Positions 35,301-47,334 of a stretch of 64,000 bases of DNA are shown here, piece by piece (the first letter of the stretch is position 1; each line of letters opens with the position of its first letter). The position numbers and the translations under genes are program-made. The stretch lies in NCBI GenBank assembly GCA_036346395.1, contig CM070615.1, positions 20,517,282-20,581,281 of the forward strand. Reading direction: 5' to 3'. The DNA is from Hsuehochloa calcarea (lineage: Eukaryota; Streptophyta; Magnoliopsida; Poales; Poaceae). Below the pieces are notes generated by a model. That model made no database searches. It saw nothing but the letters and a program-made list of their open reading frames with translations, and was not told the origin of the DNA.

Positions 35301-38300
35301 CAAAGGAAGATTGGTAAATGAGGCTTTTGTAACTTTGGAATTTATACTGAAAATTTTCACCCTGGCTGGTTTACAAGTCCAATATGGTCTTCTGTATGGT
35401 ATCCATGACACCCACCATTTGAGTAGTTCAATATCATCCTACTAATGGGTGCCACCTCTTTTACGTTGTAGCAATCTGAAGCTCATTAACTCAAACTAAT
35501 AACGTAAAATTGTAAATTTTCATGCACCTTGTGTTTTTTGAAGGTGTATGATGATGGCTGTGCCCACTAGGCCTTTTTTCTGCACAGAAATTCTCATCAG
35601 CTCTTTGAGCTAAACATTCTGCAACTGATCTCTTCAGGAGCCGTGAATTTCTTTGGCAAGAAGGGCATACTGCTTTTGCAACTAAAGAGGAGGCAGATGA
35701 AGAGGTATTAACTACTTATTTTTGCACTATTTTGATGTGGTTCTGTTGTAAACTAGTAGTATTGGGTCTGTTGTTGTGGTCATTGGTTGGGTTCGGGTCC
35801 GAGGATCGAGGATATCATCTAACCGCCGGCAGGGCTCGACAGCTCTTTCATGTCGAGGTAGTGAGGCTCTGAGGTCTGATTAGCCAGGGAAGCGAGGGAT
35901 CACTCTTCAAGCTCGGTCGGGACTCTTCCTGACGAATAAGGAGGCTTTGATCTTTAGCCAACCGGCTAGGGACTAACTTTGTTTATTTCTTTGTTTCATT
36001 GATAATGGATACAACCCGACTCGACCTCTAAGAAATAATCTATAAGGAAACTTACCTCTAACAATCCAATCTAATAATAACTTGCCTACCTAATAGATAA
36101 TACCAAACATCTAATAGATAGATTCCTAAATAATAAATCATGCCTAATACTTGCAGGTGCTACTATTCATGTGGCACGGTACTCATGTGCTACAGTACCT
36201 CACCTGGTTATTGGACCATAACATTATACCCCTCGTGGCGAGGCAGGTCATCCTTGAGCTGCGGTGGTGGCCACAGTTGAAGTCCTAGTTGTCCTCATGT
36301 TGATGAGAGGGTATGATGACGATGTGTCGTGTAGAAGAGGATCAATGAAGCCTCGATGAACAACAAGCCTCTAGGTTGGTTGACGTCCTAGGAGTCACCG
36401 ACGGCAAAGGTAACCGGCGCGGGGCAGCAGCATCATCCTTCTCGCCCCGAGATGCAACAATTGTAGAAGAGAGGCGGTGACGTCGCTGACCGCCACACGA
36501 CAGCCGTTGCGCGTTGCACCTTCGAAGTCATGCTCTTGGCCGGCTGCGTGGAGAGGACTGCTGCTAGACGATGGTAACATTTTTCCTCGGCAAAGGCAAC
36601 AATGGTGCAACCAAGGGCAGTGAAGCATGAAGAGAAGTCGTTGATAGTAAGGGTAGACATGTGTTGTGACACAGCTTTCCTCCTTTGCCTTATCCATTGT
36701 GACTATCATCTCCTGCAATATGTGCTGGATCTCCTGGCATATAGCAATGGCTTTGTCACACGGTGACTCGGCCATGGAAACCAAGGGTAACTCGGTAGCA
36801 GAATACATGGTGAGTGGCTCTGATACCAAATGTTGTGGTCGTTGGTTGGGTACGGCTCCGAGCACAGAGGGTAGGGCACTTGCCCTCATCTAACTACCAA
36901 CAGGGCTCTTCCCTATCGAGGTAGCGAGGCTCCAAGGCCTAATTAGCTAGAGGTGAGGGATCGCCCTCCAAGCTCAGTCGGGACTCTTCCCGACGAACTA
37001 GGAGGCTCTGATCTTTAGCTAACCGGTTAGGAATTTTTTTTTGCTTATTTTTCTTTGCTTCATTAATAATGGATACATGCTATCCCTTTTATTAGAGACA
37101 ACTCGACTTGGCCTGTAAAAAATAATCTATAAGGAAACTTATCCCTAACAATCCAATCTAATAATAACTTAGCCTAACTAATAAATAATACCAAACACCT
37201 AATAGATAGATTTTTAAATAATAAATCCTGCCTAATACTTGCAGCATTGCTGTTCACGTGTTGCTACAGTACTCGCGTGTAACATCCCAAATTTAGAGTT
37301 CATTTGAAGCATTTAAAAATAAAAATAACCATTTGATTTTTCTTGTTTAAGTGAAAGTTTAATTTGAATTATGTTGAATTATCAAAAATTAAAATGATTT
37401 AATATGAATAAATCAAACTTCAATTAAATTCAAAACCGTTTTATTTGTTTTCCTTGAGTTACAGAGTATTTTCTGGAATTTTCTAGGAATTTTTGGAGTT
37501 TGTTTGCTATTTTTTTAGTTTGGTTTGCTTTTAATTCAATTTCTAAAATGCAGAAATCAGTTTAAATTCTGGATTTTCCTTTCGGCTGATTTTCTCTTCG
37601 GTCCATCTCCTTTCCTTTTGGCCTAGCCTTTTTCTCCTTTTTTTTGTCAGCTCGGCTCGTTTCCCTTTCTTCCGCGCGTCAAACCCGCCGGCCACCTCCT
37701 TCCCTCCTCTCTATCGAGCGGGTCCCTCCCGTCAACTTCGTCTCCTCCCTGCTTCTGTTTCTACCGAGCCGGACACGCAGCGCCATCGTTCCCTTGTTGA
37801 ACTTCCTCCCTGGTGCCTTTTTAAGCGCGCCTCCTACGTCAAAATATCTTCCACGTCCTTTGTCGTTTGCCCTAGCCGTCGGCCTTGATTTGGTTTTCGT
37901 CTCCCCGGATTTCCACGAAGACACCGTCGGCCGCCGAAGGTTTTCATCGCCTGTTCCGCTGCCGTCGAAGCTCCTCTGCCTATGCTGTCACTACCGTTGG
38001 ATCTGCCTTGCCGTGTTCTCTGTCGTGCTCCCGTCGCCATCCCCAGAAGGTCGACGCCTCGTTGTCGCCCCTTTGTTCCCCAAAGCCAACCGTGCCACCA
38101 CCACTCGATCTCGCCGCTGGTGGGCTCCCTTGCCTTTCCGTGTGTGTCATCCGTGTTCCATGTCCTCTTTTATTTTCGTTGTCTCTCTGTCGCCGAGATG
38201 CCCCGCCGTTGTTTGTCCTCTCCGTCGCCGGTCATTGTCGTCGTGCCGCCATCCCCATTGTTCTCCGGCTGCCCGTCATGCTGTTCATGCTGTCGTTGAC

Positions 38301-41300
38301 CCCGTGCTCACCTCCATCTGCCCGTTGTGCTGCTCATGCTGTCGTTGACCCCGTGCTCACCTCCATCGCCGCCGTGCGCTTTTACTTGGCTGTAGCCGCC
38401 GCACACTCGAGCTCCACTTCCGCTGACACCCTTGTTGTGCCACCGCCACCAAAAGAATCCTTGTGCTGCCAGCAACCCATTTTTGCCCTTCGCCGCCACT
38501 CCCTCGACGCCGTCCGTAGCTGCCGTCGAGCGCAAGCCACTGCCAGCGCCTCTGTTCTTCCTCTTCCTATTCATCTCTCTTTCTCTCTTACATGTGGGCC
38601 ATCCCTGTTAGCCACTTTCTCTCACTTCCACGGTCCCACATGTCAGCCAGCGTTTTTTCTCTCACGAGTGGGCCGCACGTGTCAATTTCAATTTATTTTT
38701 CTATTTTTTCAGTCGAGAGAATATTCAATTCTCTCCTCTCTTTTTTTCGGCAAATCTTTCGAGAGTTCGTTCTCTTTCGTCCAAACTCTGATTAAGTCTG
38801 TTTAAATTCCTAAATTCATCTAAAATTGAGCTCTTTCTTTTAGAGTTGGTTTTGCTGGGATTTATTTATGCTTCGTCTATTGTTCTCTCTCGTTTAGACG
38901 ATCTGTTTCAAGGAGCATTAGCAGAAGCAAGCTTTGAAGATCCAAGTGTGGTAACTGAGAAAAGCCAAGGCAAGTCGTAGTCATTTGCTCATATTGAACC
39001 AATGATTTCAAAATTATATTGTTTTATATCAAATTGCAGTCTATCTTTATACCAACTGATTTTGGGAAGAGTTAATCCCCTATTTATCACTACGCCTCCA
39101 TTGATTATTTTAATACCATGAATCATTTGTCATATGATGGCCAATATTAGTTGGACATATTTGTATCACCGATATGGGTTATTGTAGAGATACTTAGTCA
39201 TGCTTAGTTACAATGGGCTCGTGATCACGTGCTGGGGTCCGGGATTAAAAATCCTGGCCGGTTTTCTCGGGTTTTGCAATTTCAAATTTCAAAATTTGGT
39301 TGGTTTTTAATCAAATTCAAACGATTTTTATCCGGGATTTTTCCGGTTTGAACGGTAACCGGCCGGCCGGTGGGAAATGCCTCGGGACCGGGATTTCTAT
39401 CCCTGATCACGTGTTCAATGTTGAAAATTTGACTTAATGATATATGGAATTGTGATGCGATACCATTGTTGTGTAAATGTGGTGTGATGTCACTGTTGTG
39501 TTGATTGTGGTGCGATGCTGCTATTATAAAATTTTGTGCCATGGCAGGGGTTGTTATTGGTTTGGTTGAACAAAATGATTTATGCTCAGGCAAGTGATCG
39601 TGCAGTAAAGGAGGTGCGTGAGACACATTGTTTTGGATGAGGTAGTTTCGCCTGCGTAACTTGTCAAGAACTTAATCTTGTGCGCCATTGAACTGGATCG
39701 TATCATACAATCACATGTCCAGTATGGGATGAACCTGGCTAACTAAATTTCAATGTCTTAATTTCGGTTCTGTTTTTGGAAGCATGAGTTTCGGGATGGA
39801 TACTCACAATGGCGCAAGAAGGGTGTCCTGTCTGGTCGTGATGACATTCAGTGTTGAAACTTTAGCGGGTAGAACTGGATTGGGAAGGAGTTTTGTAAAA
39901 GCCTTGTGATAATCACTTAGTCGCGCACCTATGAAAGTGTGTACGTACATTATAAGTTGATTTATCTCTTGTGGGTAAAGCTGTGCAACCGCTGCAGAGT
40001 TAAAACTGTTTAAACAGCCGTGTCTTCGGTTATGGACAACACTCGGGGATTTCACACGACAGGTAGAGTTTCTTTATAAAAATGCGTCAGAAGGTGAATA
40101 GGAGATTCACTTGGTGAATGTAATGTTCGCTTGGTCGATGAGATGTTCATTTGGTGGTTTGGTTGGGAAGTGAATGAGAGTTCGCTGGTTATTTCAATGC
40201 AATTGTTTATTTATTTACTATTATTTCCAATTACATGTCTCAATTTATTTACTATATATGCTATCAATATTGCTTTTTGCAAAAGAACCATACAACCATT
40301 TCTTTGATCAAACCTTGCATGAATATTAATTGTATGTTGTTCCCTACGACTTGTTGTGTATTTTATGCCCTCATGGCTTTAAACTTTGTTGCTCAGTTCA
40401 AATATATCAAGCTGCTCAAGAGTTCTGCGAAGAAGAGTTTTTTGAAGGCTTTGTGAATTAGGATGTGTTCTTCACTTGATTGTCTGTGGGCATGTTGATT
40501 GACCTTTCTAAGCTTTTCATTCCGCTGTAAGAGTTTATTTGTTTATTTAGCTCTACGTGGCAAGTTAAGTAAACGTTGACCATAAGGTCCAGTTATTATT
40601 ACTATTTGTTATTTTAATATCTTTTTAGTTAAATTGATAAATGGATAATATTTCATCGATGTTTCCTGTGTGAGCTAGCTACTGATCTGAGACTAGTTCA
40701 AAATACACAGAAGGTTTCAGATGTGTAAATCTGGGTTCTGACATCGCGCGCTACAATACTTCACCTGGATATTGGACCATAACAGTTGTGAACTACTAGT
40801 ATTGAGTTGGTTTTGGTGATTTGTTGTGAGCTAGTAGCAGTGTTCCCCTAAGCGGGATAAATTGGCTAGGCGGCCTAGGCGGGAGGGCCGCGCCTAGTGC
40901 CTAGGCGGTCTAGGCGGGCGCCTAGGGGAACAGTATTGAGTTGGTTTTATCGAGTATGAACTATAATGGAAACATATGGCTAGTCTGAAGCAGCAGCTGA
41001 CCTAGTAAAGTGTGTGAGGTTATAAGAATATATGTAACATTGTGTTCTTAGTTTTAAGATGTGTTTGATAAAATGATTTTATGAAAACCTGCATGTCAAA
41101 TGTCAAAGGGATGATCAGTTATTTATGACAATTTTCTCAGGTTCTCCAAATTTTGGAACTCTACCGAAGGATATATGAAGAATTTTTAGCAGTTCCAGTG
41201 TCCAAAGGGAGGAAAAGTGAGATGGAAAAATTTGCTGGTGGACTTTACACAACCAGTGTTGAGGTATTGATATGAAAGTGTTTGCTGCATTCCTGCTGCA

Positions 41301-44300
41301 TGTAGCTTCTTAAAGCTGTCCTGGTGAAGAGGACAAGTGATTTCTCTATTTTCCTTTACTGCTAACTTAAAGTTTATAATTTTTCCAGGCCTTCATTCCA
41401 AACACTGGCCGTGGTATACAAGGTGCAACCTCACATTGTCTTGGCCAAAACTTTGCAAAGATGTTCGATATCACTTTCGAGAATGAGAAGGGTGCAAGAT
41501 CCATGGTGTGGCAGAACTCTTGGGCTTACACCACCCGCTCGGTAATTCTTATATATATTTTTTATTTGAAATGGATTTTCATTTGGATTATCTTCTTGGT
41601 TTACCTTTTTTTACTGCTAAAGTTTTGGAAATGGAATAGAGGCTTTCACTTTGTATACTCATGTTGTTGTAATTTGACATCTTGCTGGTTGGTATATATT
41701 GAATAATAAGGCTATAAATTTGACTTGGCATTTATGCTCTTCGTGTGGGCTTCGTAGTTTCAACATGAATAGCTACTTTTTTAAAAAAAAAAATATTATG
41801 TTAACATTGCCGAGGCATTCACAATATTGATTAAGGGGAACCGGCAAGGTGGGGAATGCTGGTATACATCTGGACGTGTTTTTGGTTATTAAAAATATAT
41901 TGTATGTTGGAATTAACCCAATTTTGGACAGTTCTGCATAATTATTTGTAGTGGTAAGTGGTAACTAAGGTCACTTCCTGTAGCGTTAACCTAACTCGAG
42001 CAATTCCTATCCTGAAAATTAAATAAAAATAATATATAAAAATGAAACTCTAAAGATTGGTGTTCCGTTTTATTTATCCATCATTTGTCCAGAATTTAGT
42101 GTGCATGGGTCGTTGGAGGCCTACTCCAAACACTTTGAAGCTTAGCTTTTGGTTGCTAACCCCAAAGGGTTGGCAATAGCACTCTAGTAATTTTGGCAAT
42201 ATCGTGAGGTGTTAGTTTTAAAAAGTATTGCATTGTACATTAATTTTATGTTTGGGATTTTCAGTTGCCGAGTGTTCTGCCTAAATTACGTTTGCATTTG
42301 TGATATGTAGCACTTGTAATATGTAGCACTTATATTCTTTTTGCAGATTGGGGTGATGGTGATGACACATGGCGATGACAAGGGCTTAGTGCTACCACCA
42401 AGGGTGGCACCTCTCCAGGTTATTGTTATTCCAGTGCCTTTCAAGGATGCTGACACGACAGCTATTAAAGGAGCCTGTGAAGCAACCGTTTACACACTGA
42501 ACCAAGCAGGGATTCGAGCAGACTTGGATGCTCGGGAAAACTATTCACCAGGATGGAAGTACTCGCATTGGGAAATGAAAGGTGTTCCTTTGAGAATCGA
42601 GATAGGTCCAAAGGATCTGGCAAACAAGCAGGTACTGAGGCGTCAGCAATAGCATTCAATTTATTAACTTCATGTCTGCCAGTAATCACAAGTATTTTGG
42701 TTACTGACTCTTGATCATGCAGATTCAGGGAAGAGATAACCGGCGGGTACCCACTTACCGCCGGCCGACCAGGAACGGTAACCAGCCGTAACTGGCGGTT
42801 ACCGTTCAAACCGGAAAAATTCCGGATGAAAATCGTTTGAATTTGATTAAAAATCAGCTGAATTTCGAAAATTGAAATTTGAACTTGCATAACCCGAGAA
42901 AACCGGCCGAGATTTTTAATCCCGGACCCCGGCCGGTAACCGGCGGTTACTGGCCGGGATTTTTTTCCCTGTGCAGATTAATGTGCCGCATAAATTACGC
43001 TCTTGTTTCATTTTGCTCTAGGATTCACAGTAGTTAACAGTAGTGCCTTTCATATTGATCATAGAAGACAAACAACCTTATTAGGGGACCGGTCGCTCTC
43101 CCCCCATTTTACTTGTCCTTTCTTTTTTGCTCTTGTTCCTTTTGGTTCCAATATACTAGCTGTTTTGCTTCTTTAACTTGTTCGTGAAGCCTAAGATGAA
43201 TTGTACAAGTTGTTTCTTTGTTGTTTGTTCCCTATGCAAAATCTGATTAAAACTGATCATACATTGAACTTCAAAAGTCTTCACTGATTTTTCATGGTGA
43301 AAGCAAGTAGCTAATGGATATGTATAATTAAGTTAACACTTTTTTGTTTCTACGTGTTGACCTGCACATTTATAGAATTTTATACTTTTTTCTCAAGCGA
43401 TGTGAAGTTAATTTTTCCTCTTTAGCTGTAATAGCCCAATAAGCTTTGTTGTTTTTGTAACATTTTGTAATTTACTAATTCATCACTTGTTGCTTTTGTT
43501 CTCTTCTGGGCTTTGGCAATGTTATGACAGTAAACAATATTTAAAATATGTTTGAACTCTACTCTGTATACTGGAATGTAAAAACAAAAAGAAATCATAT
43601 CTTGAAATACCAGATTTTCTTGAGCGTACTACTTCAGTTTATTCTTGTAGTAGCGGATTGTGCTATTATTTTCTTGACTTCAATTTTATTTAATAATTAA
43701 TGAAAGGGTGATCTAAGAAAGCAGGATGCTGTTTTCATAGTTTTGAATGGGACAACAACAGTATTAAGTGCAAGTGTTTTTTTTTTACGAATAAGCTTCT
43801 GCTCTTCAATTATTTGCAAAAAAGGTCCTAATTCCTGACTGTTGTTCAAGTCAAAAGCTGGAAGGACTTAATTCTCCTGTTAAAAGTAGGTTTAATGGGA
43901 TACCATTAGTCAGAGTCAGAGGCACCCTTACATGATTTATCATTGCCTCCATAACAAAATAATTGCACCCACCAACTTGCATATTTTCCAGTGACTAAAT
44001 GGTGGTCTTTTTCAGATATATGAAGAGCTGTAACAAGGATTTGATTCTCATTTTTTTGCAGTGTTTAATTTGTTATCATTTCCTGAACATTCATTCCACG
44101 AGTGAATGAGAATATATCTTTTGTCTTTTCAGGTGCGCATTGTGCGACGAGACAATGGTGCCAAGGTTGATGTTCCTTCAAGTGATTTGGTTGAGCGGGT
44201 TAGAGTATTGCTGGATGGGGTCCAAGAAAACTTGTTCGAAACAGCCAAACAAAAGAGAGATGCCTGCATTAAAGTCATCAACACTTGGGATGAATTCACG

Positions 44301-45648
44301 GCAGCTCTGAATGACAAAAAGTTGATCTTGGCTCCTTGGTGTGATGAAGAGGTATTTGAAAGTGTTTTCTACATTTATCTGAACCCCGTTTCCTTTTTTT
44401 TCAAAAAAAAAAAACTTAGCAACAATTAACTAATAGTAGTGACTGATGACAATGGTACACATATATGTATCTAATGCACTTTATGTACACCTTTTCTACA
44501 ATATAGTACAAATTGTAGAGGAGAAAAGTGGGGGGATGTGCAAAAGTGTGGAGGAGAAAAGTGTTAGGGAACTTGTATGGATAGAAGTTTGTGTCATAGC
44601 CATCCCCTTAACTATGGAACATAAATATTTAAAAAGTTTGCAAATAAAACAAAGATTCAGTTGCTAAAACTGTGTAATGAACTTTTAACGTACATGTTTA
44701 CATGTATATTTGAGACTTGCACTAGGGCATGCGTATCAAGTTATTGACAAAAATCACAGATTCTTGAGTTTCACTACTAAGAGGAGGGCACAGTACGAGT
44801 GTCTCACTCATGCTGTAAGCAGGTTGATTTATGGTAAATTATGAACTTAGGAGTGCAGTGGTGGCATCTAGTCTAGGCCATACTGCTGGTGCGTACATGC
44901 CACAGCCGTGGGTCCAGTCACTTCATTCCCCCTTCAGCATGATGTCCACATGTTCTGTAATCCTTTATCCTTCGACCACCACCAGCAGATGGTTTTCCTT
45001 AAGAGAGTGCTGTTTAGGAACCACCACCATTAGCTAAAAATTGATCCTTTCCATTTGCTGCAAATCCGTTCCACTTTCTGCAAGCATAATACGAGTATAC
45101 GACACCAGCATTTGAAAGCTAATCCATGGAGGTAAGGAGAAAGGAGTGTGAATTAGGATGGAGAAGTTCCCTTTCCAGTTTCCACTGGTGAAGGGTCACA
45201 TTTAGTAGCTCCCACAAAAAAAATGGTTGGAATATAAGAAAATCAAAAGCTTGTTAGTTATTAGCAAACATTGTACATTGCAGTAATTGGCTTCATGAAC
45301 CATTTACATTGATACTAGGCGCTTTCCACTCAGCATTTATATCATACAATTTCTTGCTTTTGGTGCAGGAAGTTGAAAAGGACGTGAAAGCTCGGACAAA
45401 AGGTGAACTTGGAGCTGCCAAAACATTGTGTACTCCATTTGATCAACCAGATCTTCCAGCAGGTATGCTATGTGGACACATAACATGCCGTATTACCTGG
45501 ATACAAATTACTTTTGGGTTTCTCTTCTGCTATGTTTCTTGCAACGCAACCCTGACCTGTGTGATATCTGCACCAAAATTCAGGAACTGTGTGCTTTGCT
45601 TCTGGAAAGCTTGCAAAAAAGTGGTCATTCTGGGGGCACAGCTATTGA
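32325..45648 (+). CDS. Cytosolic prolyl-tRNA synthetase, 12 coding exons, 507 aa
   Basis: Class II enzyme that charges tRNA-Pro with proline. Coding exons: 32325-32361, 32467-32549, 33207-33299, 33593-33709, 34818-35005, 35638-35704, 41141-41263, 41389-41541, 42347-42631, 44133-44351, 45369-45462, 45584-45648. All introns are GT-AG, phases agree and the total is 1524 nt with TGA. Landmarks are the KKKEVKKETKLG N-terminus, the RPTSET loop (T131-E133), motif 2 (R162, E164, then R175 and EGHTA), CLGQNF (253-258) and motif 3 (R286). An anticodon-binding domain spans about 310-405, and a eukaryote/archaea-type C-terminal domain ends GHSY. The length is close to that of plant cytosolic ProRS (about 530 aa). 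No transit peptide is evident. Intron 6 is 5.4 kb because of nested insertions. Confidence 0.95.
34040..34246. mobile_element. hAT-type MITE, copy 1 (ProRS intron 4)
   Basis: 207 bp with inverted ends CATGGATTGAAATCCGG and, reversed, CAGGGATTCAAAACCGG. Flanked by a perfect 8-bp duplication GATGGAGG (34032-34039 and 34247-34254). Non-coding. The 8-bp duplication and CA-GGG type ends point to the hAT superfamily. Confidence 0.85.
35775..36223 (-). repeat. 3' LTR of the small LTR element
   Basis: 449 bp, beginning TGTGGTCATTGG and ending CCATAACA on the plus strand. It shares long matches with 36834-37277 (for example TCGGGACTCTTCC and GATCTTTAGC). Confidence 0.85.
36224..36833 (-). other. Interior of the small LTR element
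   Basis: A minus-strand frame (36395-36889) crosses most of the interior but starts inside the LTR. It includes a short acidic-helical stretch (AIAICQEIQHILQEMIVTMDKAKEE) with no recognisable gag, protease or RT motif. I cannot assign a function, and it may be non-coding. The primer-binding site is GGCTCTGATACCA at 36816-36828. Confidence 0.5.
38278..38375 (+). repeat. 49-bp tandem duplication inside the solo LTR
   Basis: The segment CATGCTGTCGTTGACCCCG and what follows occurs at 38286 and again at 38335, 49 bp apart, with near-identical sequence through CACCTCCATC. Confidence 0.75.
39232..39405. mobile_element. hAT-type MITE, copy 2 (inside the solo LTR)
   Basis: 174 bp, starting CTGGGGTCCGGG and ending ATCCCTG. 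Flanked by a perfect 8-bp duplication ATCACGTG (39224-39231 and 39406-39413). The interior shares the AATTTCAAATTTC and CCGGTTTGAACGGTAACC blocks with the other copies. Confidence 0.85.
40849..40935. repeat. Short foldback repeat in ProRS intron 6
   Basis: The ends GTTCCCCTA and TAGGGGAAC are inverted copies around a GC-rich core with repeated CTAGGCGG units. It looks like a small MITE, but no clear target duplication is visible. Confidence 0.5.
42726..42971. mobile_element. hAT-type MITE, copy 3 (ProRS intron 9)
   Basis: 246 bp with ends CAGGGAA and TTCCCTG. Flanked by a perfect 8-bp duplication TGCAGATT (42718-42725 and 42972-42979). The interior is rich in GGTAACCGGCGGTTACC-type dyads and shares the CCGGTTTGAACGGTAACC block, here reversed, with copy 2. 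Confidence 0.88.
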
Positions 45649-46440
45649 TCTTCGTTGCCAGCAATGCACTGGTTTGGTTGTCGCAGATCACACGTACATC
45701 CATTTAGCATGCAGTTTTGCTACTCATGGGAAGCCCACACCCAGGAACATGTTTGTTTCAAAATCTTGCTGTTTTGACTCAACTCCAATACAATGTTCAC
45801 TTAATCGACTTAAGTACTTTGTTGTGAGTCATGTCAGCATCAAGTTGATTTGTTCCTTAATCTGGTTGCCTGTGTATTTTTAGTTTAACTAAAGTTAAGT
45901 CTGGTGCCGTAGGAATAGTAGAAGAGTTTAGCTGAGCCAGCTGTAGGCTTTCGATTCGAGGCACATTTGACTCCCCTGGTGCAAACTAATGCAGAACAAT
46001 GCATTCCATGGAAAATACGATTTGGGCAATGCATGCGTGTTTCAGTTAAGTTTCAACAAAGTTTCATGCATGCGTGTAACAAGTTTTATGTGAGTTTTAG
46101 GTGGTTTCAGATTCCAAAAATACAAGTTTCATGTGAGTTTTAGTAGGTTTTATGTTCCAAAAATGCAAGTTTCAATATGTTTCCGTTGGTTTGATGGTTT
46201 GAGGAGGGAAGAAAAAACAAGGAACCTGTTTCAAACGGTTTCATACGAGTCTACAGGTTTTGCTCATGTTTCAAAAACAAGTTTAAGCTTCAAATGCAAT
46301 ACTCTAAGAAATAAAATTCAAGTTTCAATTGAGTTTGGCAAGGTTTCACCAAATTGTGCAGCATGTTTCAAAAGCAAAAGAACAACACTAGGAAAGCAAA
46401 ATTCATTATGTCAAGGAAAAATGGAACTTGTGCAGGATTC
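45649..46440 (+). other. ProRS 3' untranslated region and downstream sequence
   Basis: Directly after the stop codon there is AT-rich sequence without a clear single polyadenylation signal. From 46079 to about 46185 a degenerate tandem repeat of about 45 bp appears (AAGTTTCATGTGAGTTTTAG, then TTCCAAAAATGC). No further gene was seen. Confidence 0.5.
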
Positions 46441-46499
46441 GAGGAGCACGACATGCATATAGCCAAACGAGTCAACGGCGTACTAGGGCTTGAGGTGGT

Positions 46500-46788
46500 G
46501 ATTGCATTGTCGCCTTGCTCCGCCATTGCGCCCCCACTTGCGTCCATTGCTGCGCCGCCGCCTCCGCAAGTGAGCGTTGTTGCATCTTCACGGCGTGGGA
46601 GTTGCTGCTGCGTTGCTACTACTCTGGGCGGCGCAATACCCATGACCATTGCGTCGGCTTGCTGTTGTCGTAGTGGCAATGTTTGTCGGCTTGCTCCGCC
46701 GTTGCACCCCACTTGCGTCCATTGTTGCGCCGCCGCCTCCGAGCGAGGGTTGTTGCATCTCCACACCGTGGGAGTTGTTGCTGCGTGA
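46500..46788 (+). repeat. 178-bp tandem duplication, GC-rich
   Basis: CTTGCTCCGCC ... CCACTTGCGTCCATTG ... GCGCCGCCGCCTCCG occurs at about 46512 and again about 46690, 178 bp apart. The second copy is incomplete. It probably lies inside a diverged LTR that ends at 47334. Confidence 0.65.
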
Positions 46789-46799
46789 CTTCTCCGTCA

Positions 46800-47334
46800 G
46801 TGTCTACTATGTATGTCTTTTGATTTGTTAAGTGTTGTTTTGGTTCTATGTCTTGAATGGAATTGATGCATGAATTTTGTAAAAAGGTGTGTATACTGTA
46901 TTTCTGGGAAGTATACATATCTCAAAGACACGGGTTATTTTGTTTGTGATGCTAGGGTCAATTGGTGACTAAGCATTGCAAGGTTAATAAACCAGGGTCC
47001 TCACAAGAACTTGGGAACACCGAGTTCTACGAGGAAGACTACTTTAAATACTACACGAACTAGGATGCGTCCTCCACTCGATTGCCTGTGGGCATGTCGA
47101 ATGGCCTCTATGAGATATTTTGGTTTCCGCTGTTAAGCCCTACATGGCAACCTCTTTAAGACTTGACCATAAGGTCCTTTTTGCTACTAATTAATATTAC
47201 TTTGTCTACTTCATTAGTTTCTTTGTTGTGTTGATATGATAACATCGTTGTTGCAACTGTGTGAGCTAGCTATTGATATGGGACTAGTTCAGAATGCATA
47301 GATGGTCTTGGGGTTACATACCCAGGGCCCTGAC
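46800..47334 (+). repeat. Truncated LTR related to the 37278-40743 solo LTR
   Basis: The last 370 bp parallel the end of that LTR: ACTAGGATG...CTGTGGGCATGT, then TTGACCATAAGGTCC, GTGTGAGCTAGCTA and GACTAGTTCA...ATGCATAGA, ending CCCTGACA at 47334. The 5' part is missing or too diverged to see. TGGTATCAGAT at about 47379 could be a decayed primer-binding site. Confidence 0.6.

Larger units (their letters stand above)
37278..40743 (+). mobile_element. Gypsy-type solo LTR (3.47 kb) nested in the small LTR element
   Basis: It starts TGTAACATCCC and ends GTTCTGACA, with perfect 5-bp duplications TCGCG at 37273-37277 and 40744-40748. No internal genes are present. It contains a hAT-type MITE (39232-39405). 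Long GC-rich plus-strand frames at 37644-38805 (up to 306 codons) are Ser/Arg/Pro-rich, resemble no domain and lie wholly inside the LTR, so they are not called as genes. Its 3' end resembles 46970-47334. Confidence 0.88.
35775..40784 (-). mobile_element. Small non-autonomous LTR retrotransposon in ProRS intron 6
   Basis: Two related repeats (35775-36223, and 36834-40784 interrupted by a solo LTR) flank a 610-bp interior. The flanks are a perfect 5-bp duplication GTTGT (35770-35774 and 40785-40789). The interior has a minus-strand tRNA-iMet primer site (36816-36828) and a purine-rich stretch next to the left LTR, so the element is minus-oriented. Without the nested insertion it is only about 1.54 kb and encodes no pol. 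LTR starts are accurate to about 3 bp. Confidence 0.85.
36834..40784 (-). repeat. 5' LTR of the small LTR element, split by a solo LTR
   Basis: Two pieces, 36834-37277 and 40749-40784, rejoin across the TCGCG duplication to give an LTR of about 480 bp matching 35775-36223. Confidence 0.8.

Noticed and set aside
37644..38805. Long GC-rich open frames (up to 306 codons) on the plus strand
   Set aside because: They lie wholly inside a solo LTR with a clear target duplication, overlap in several frames, are low complexity and show no domain.
46500..46788. Small secreted-protein-like frames near 46354-46788
   Set aside because: They arise from a GC-rich tandem duplication in a probable LTR and are open on both strands.
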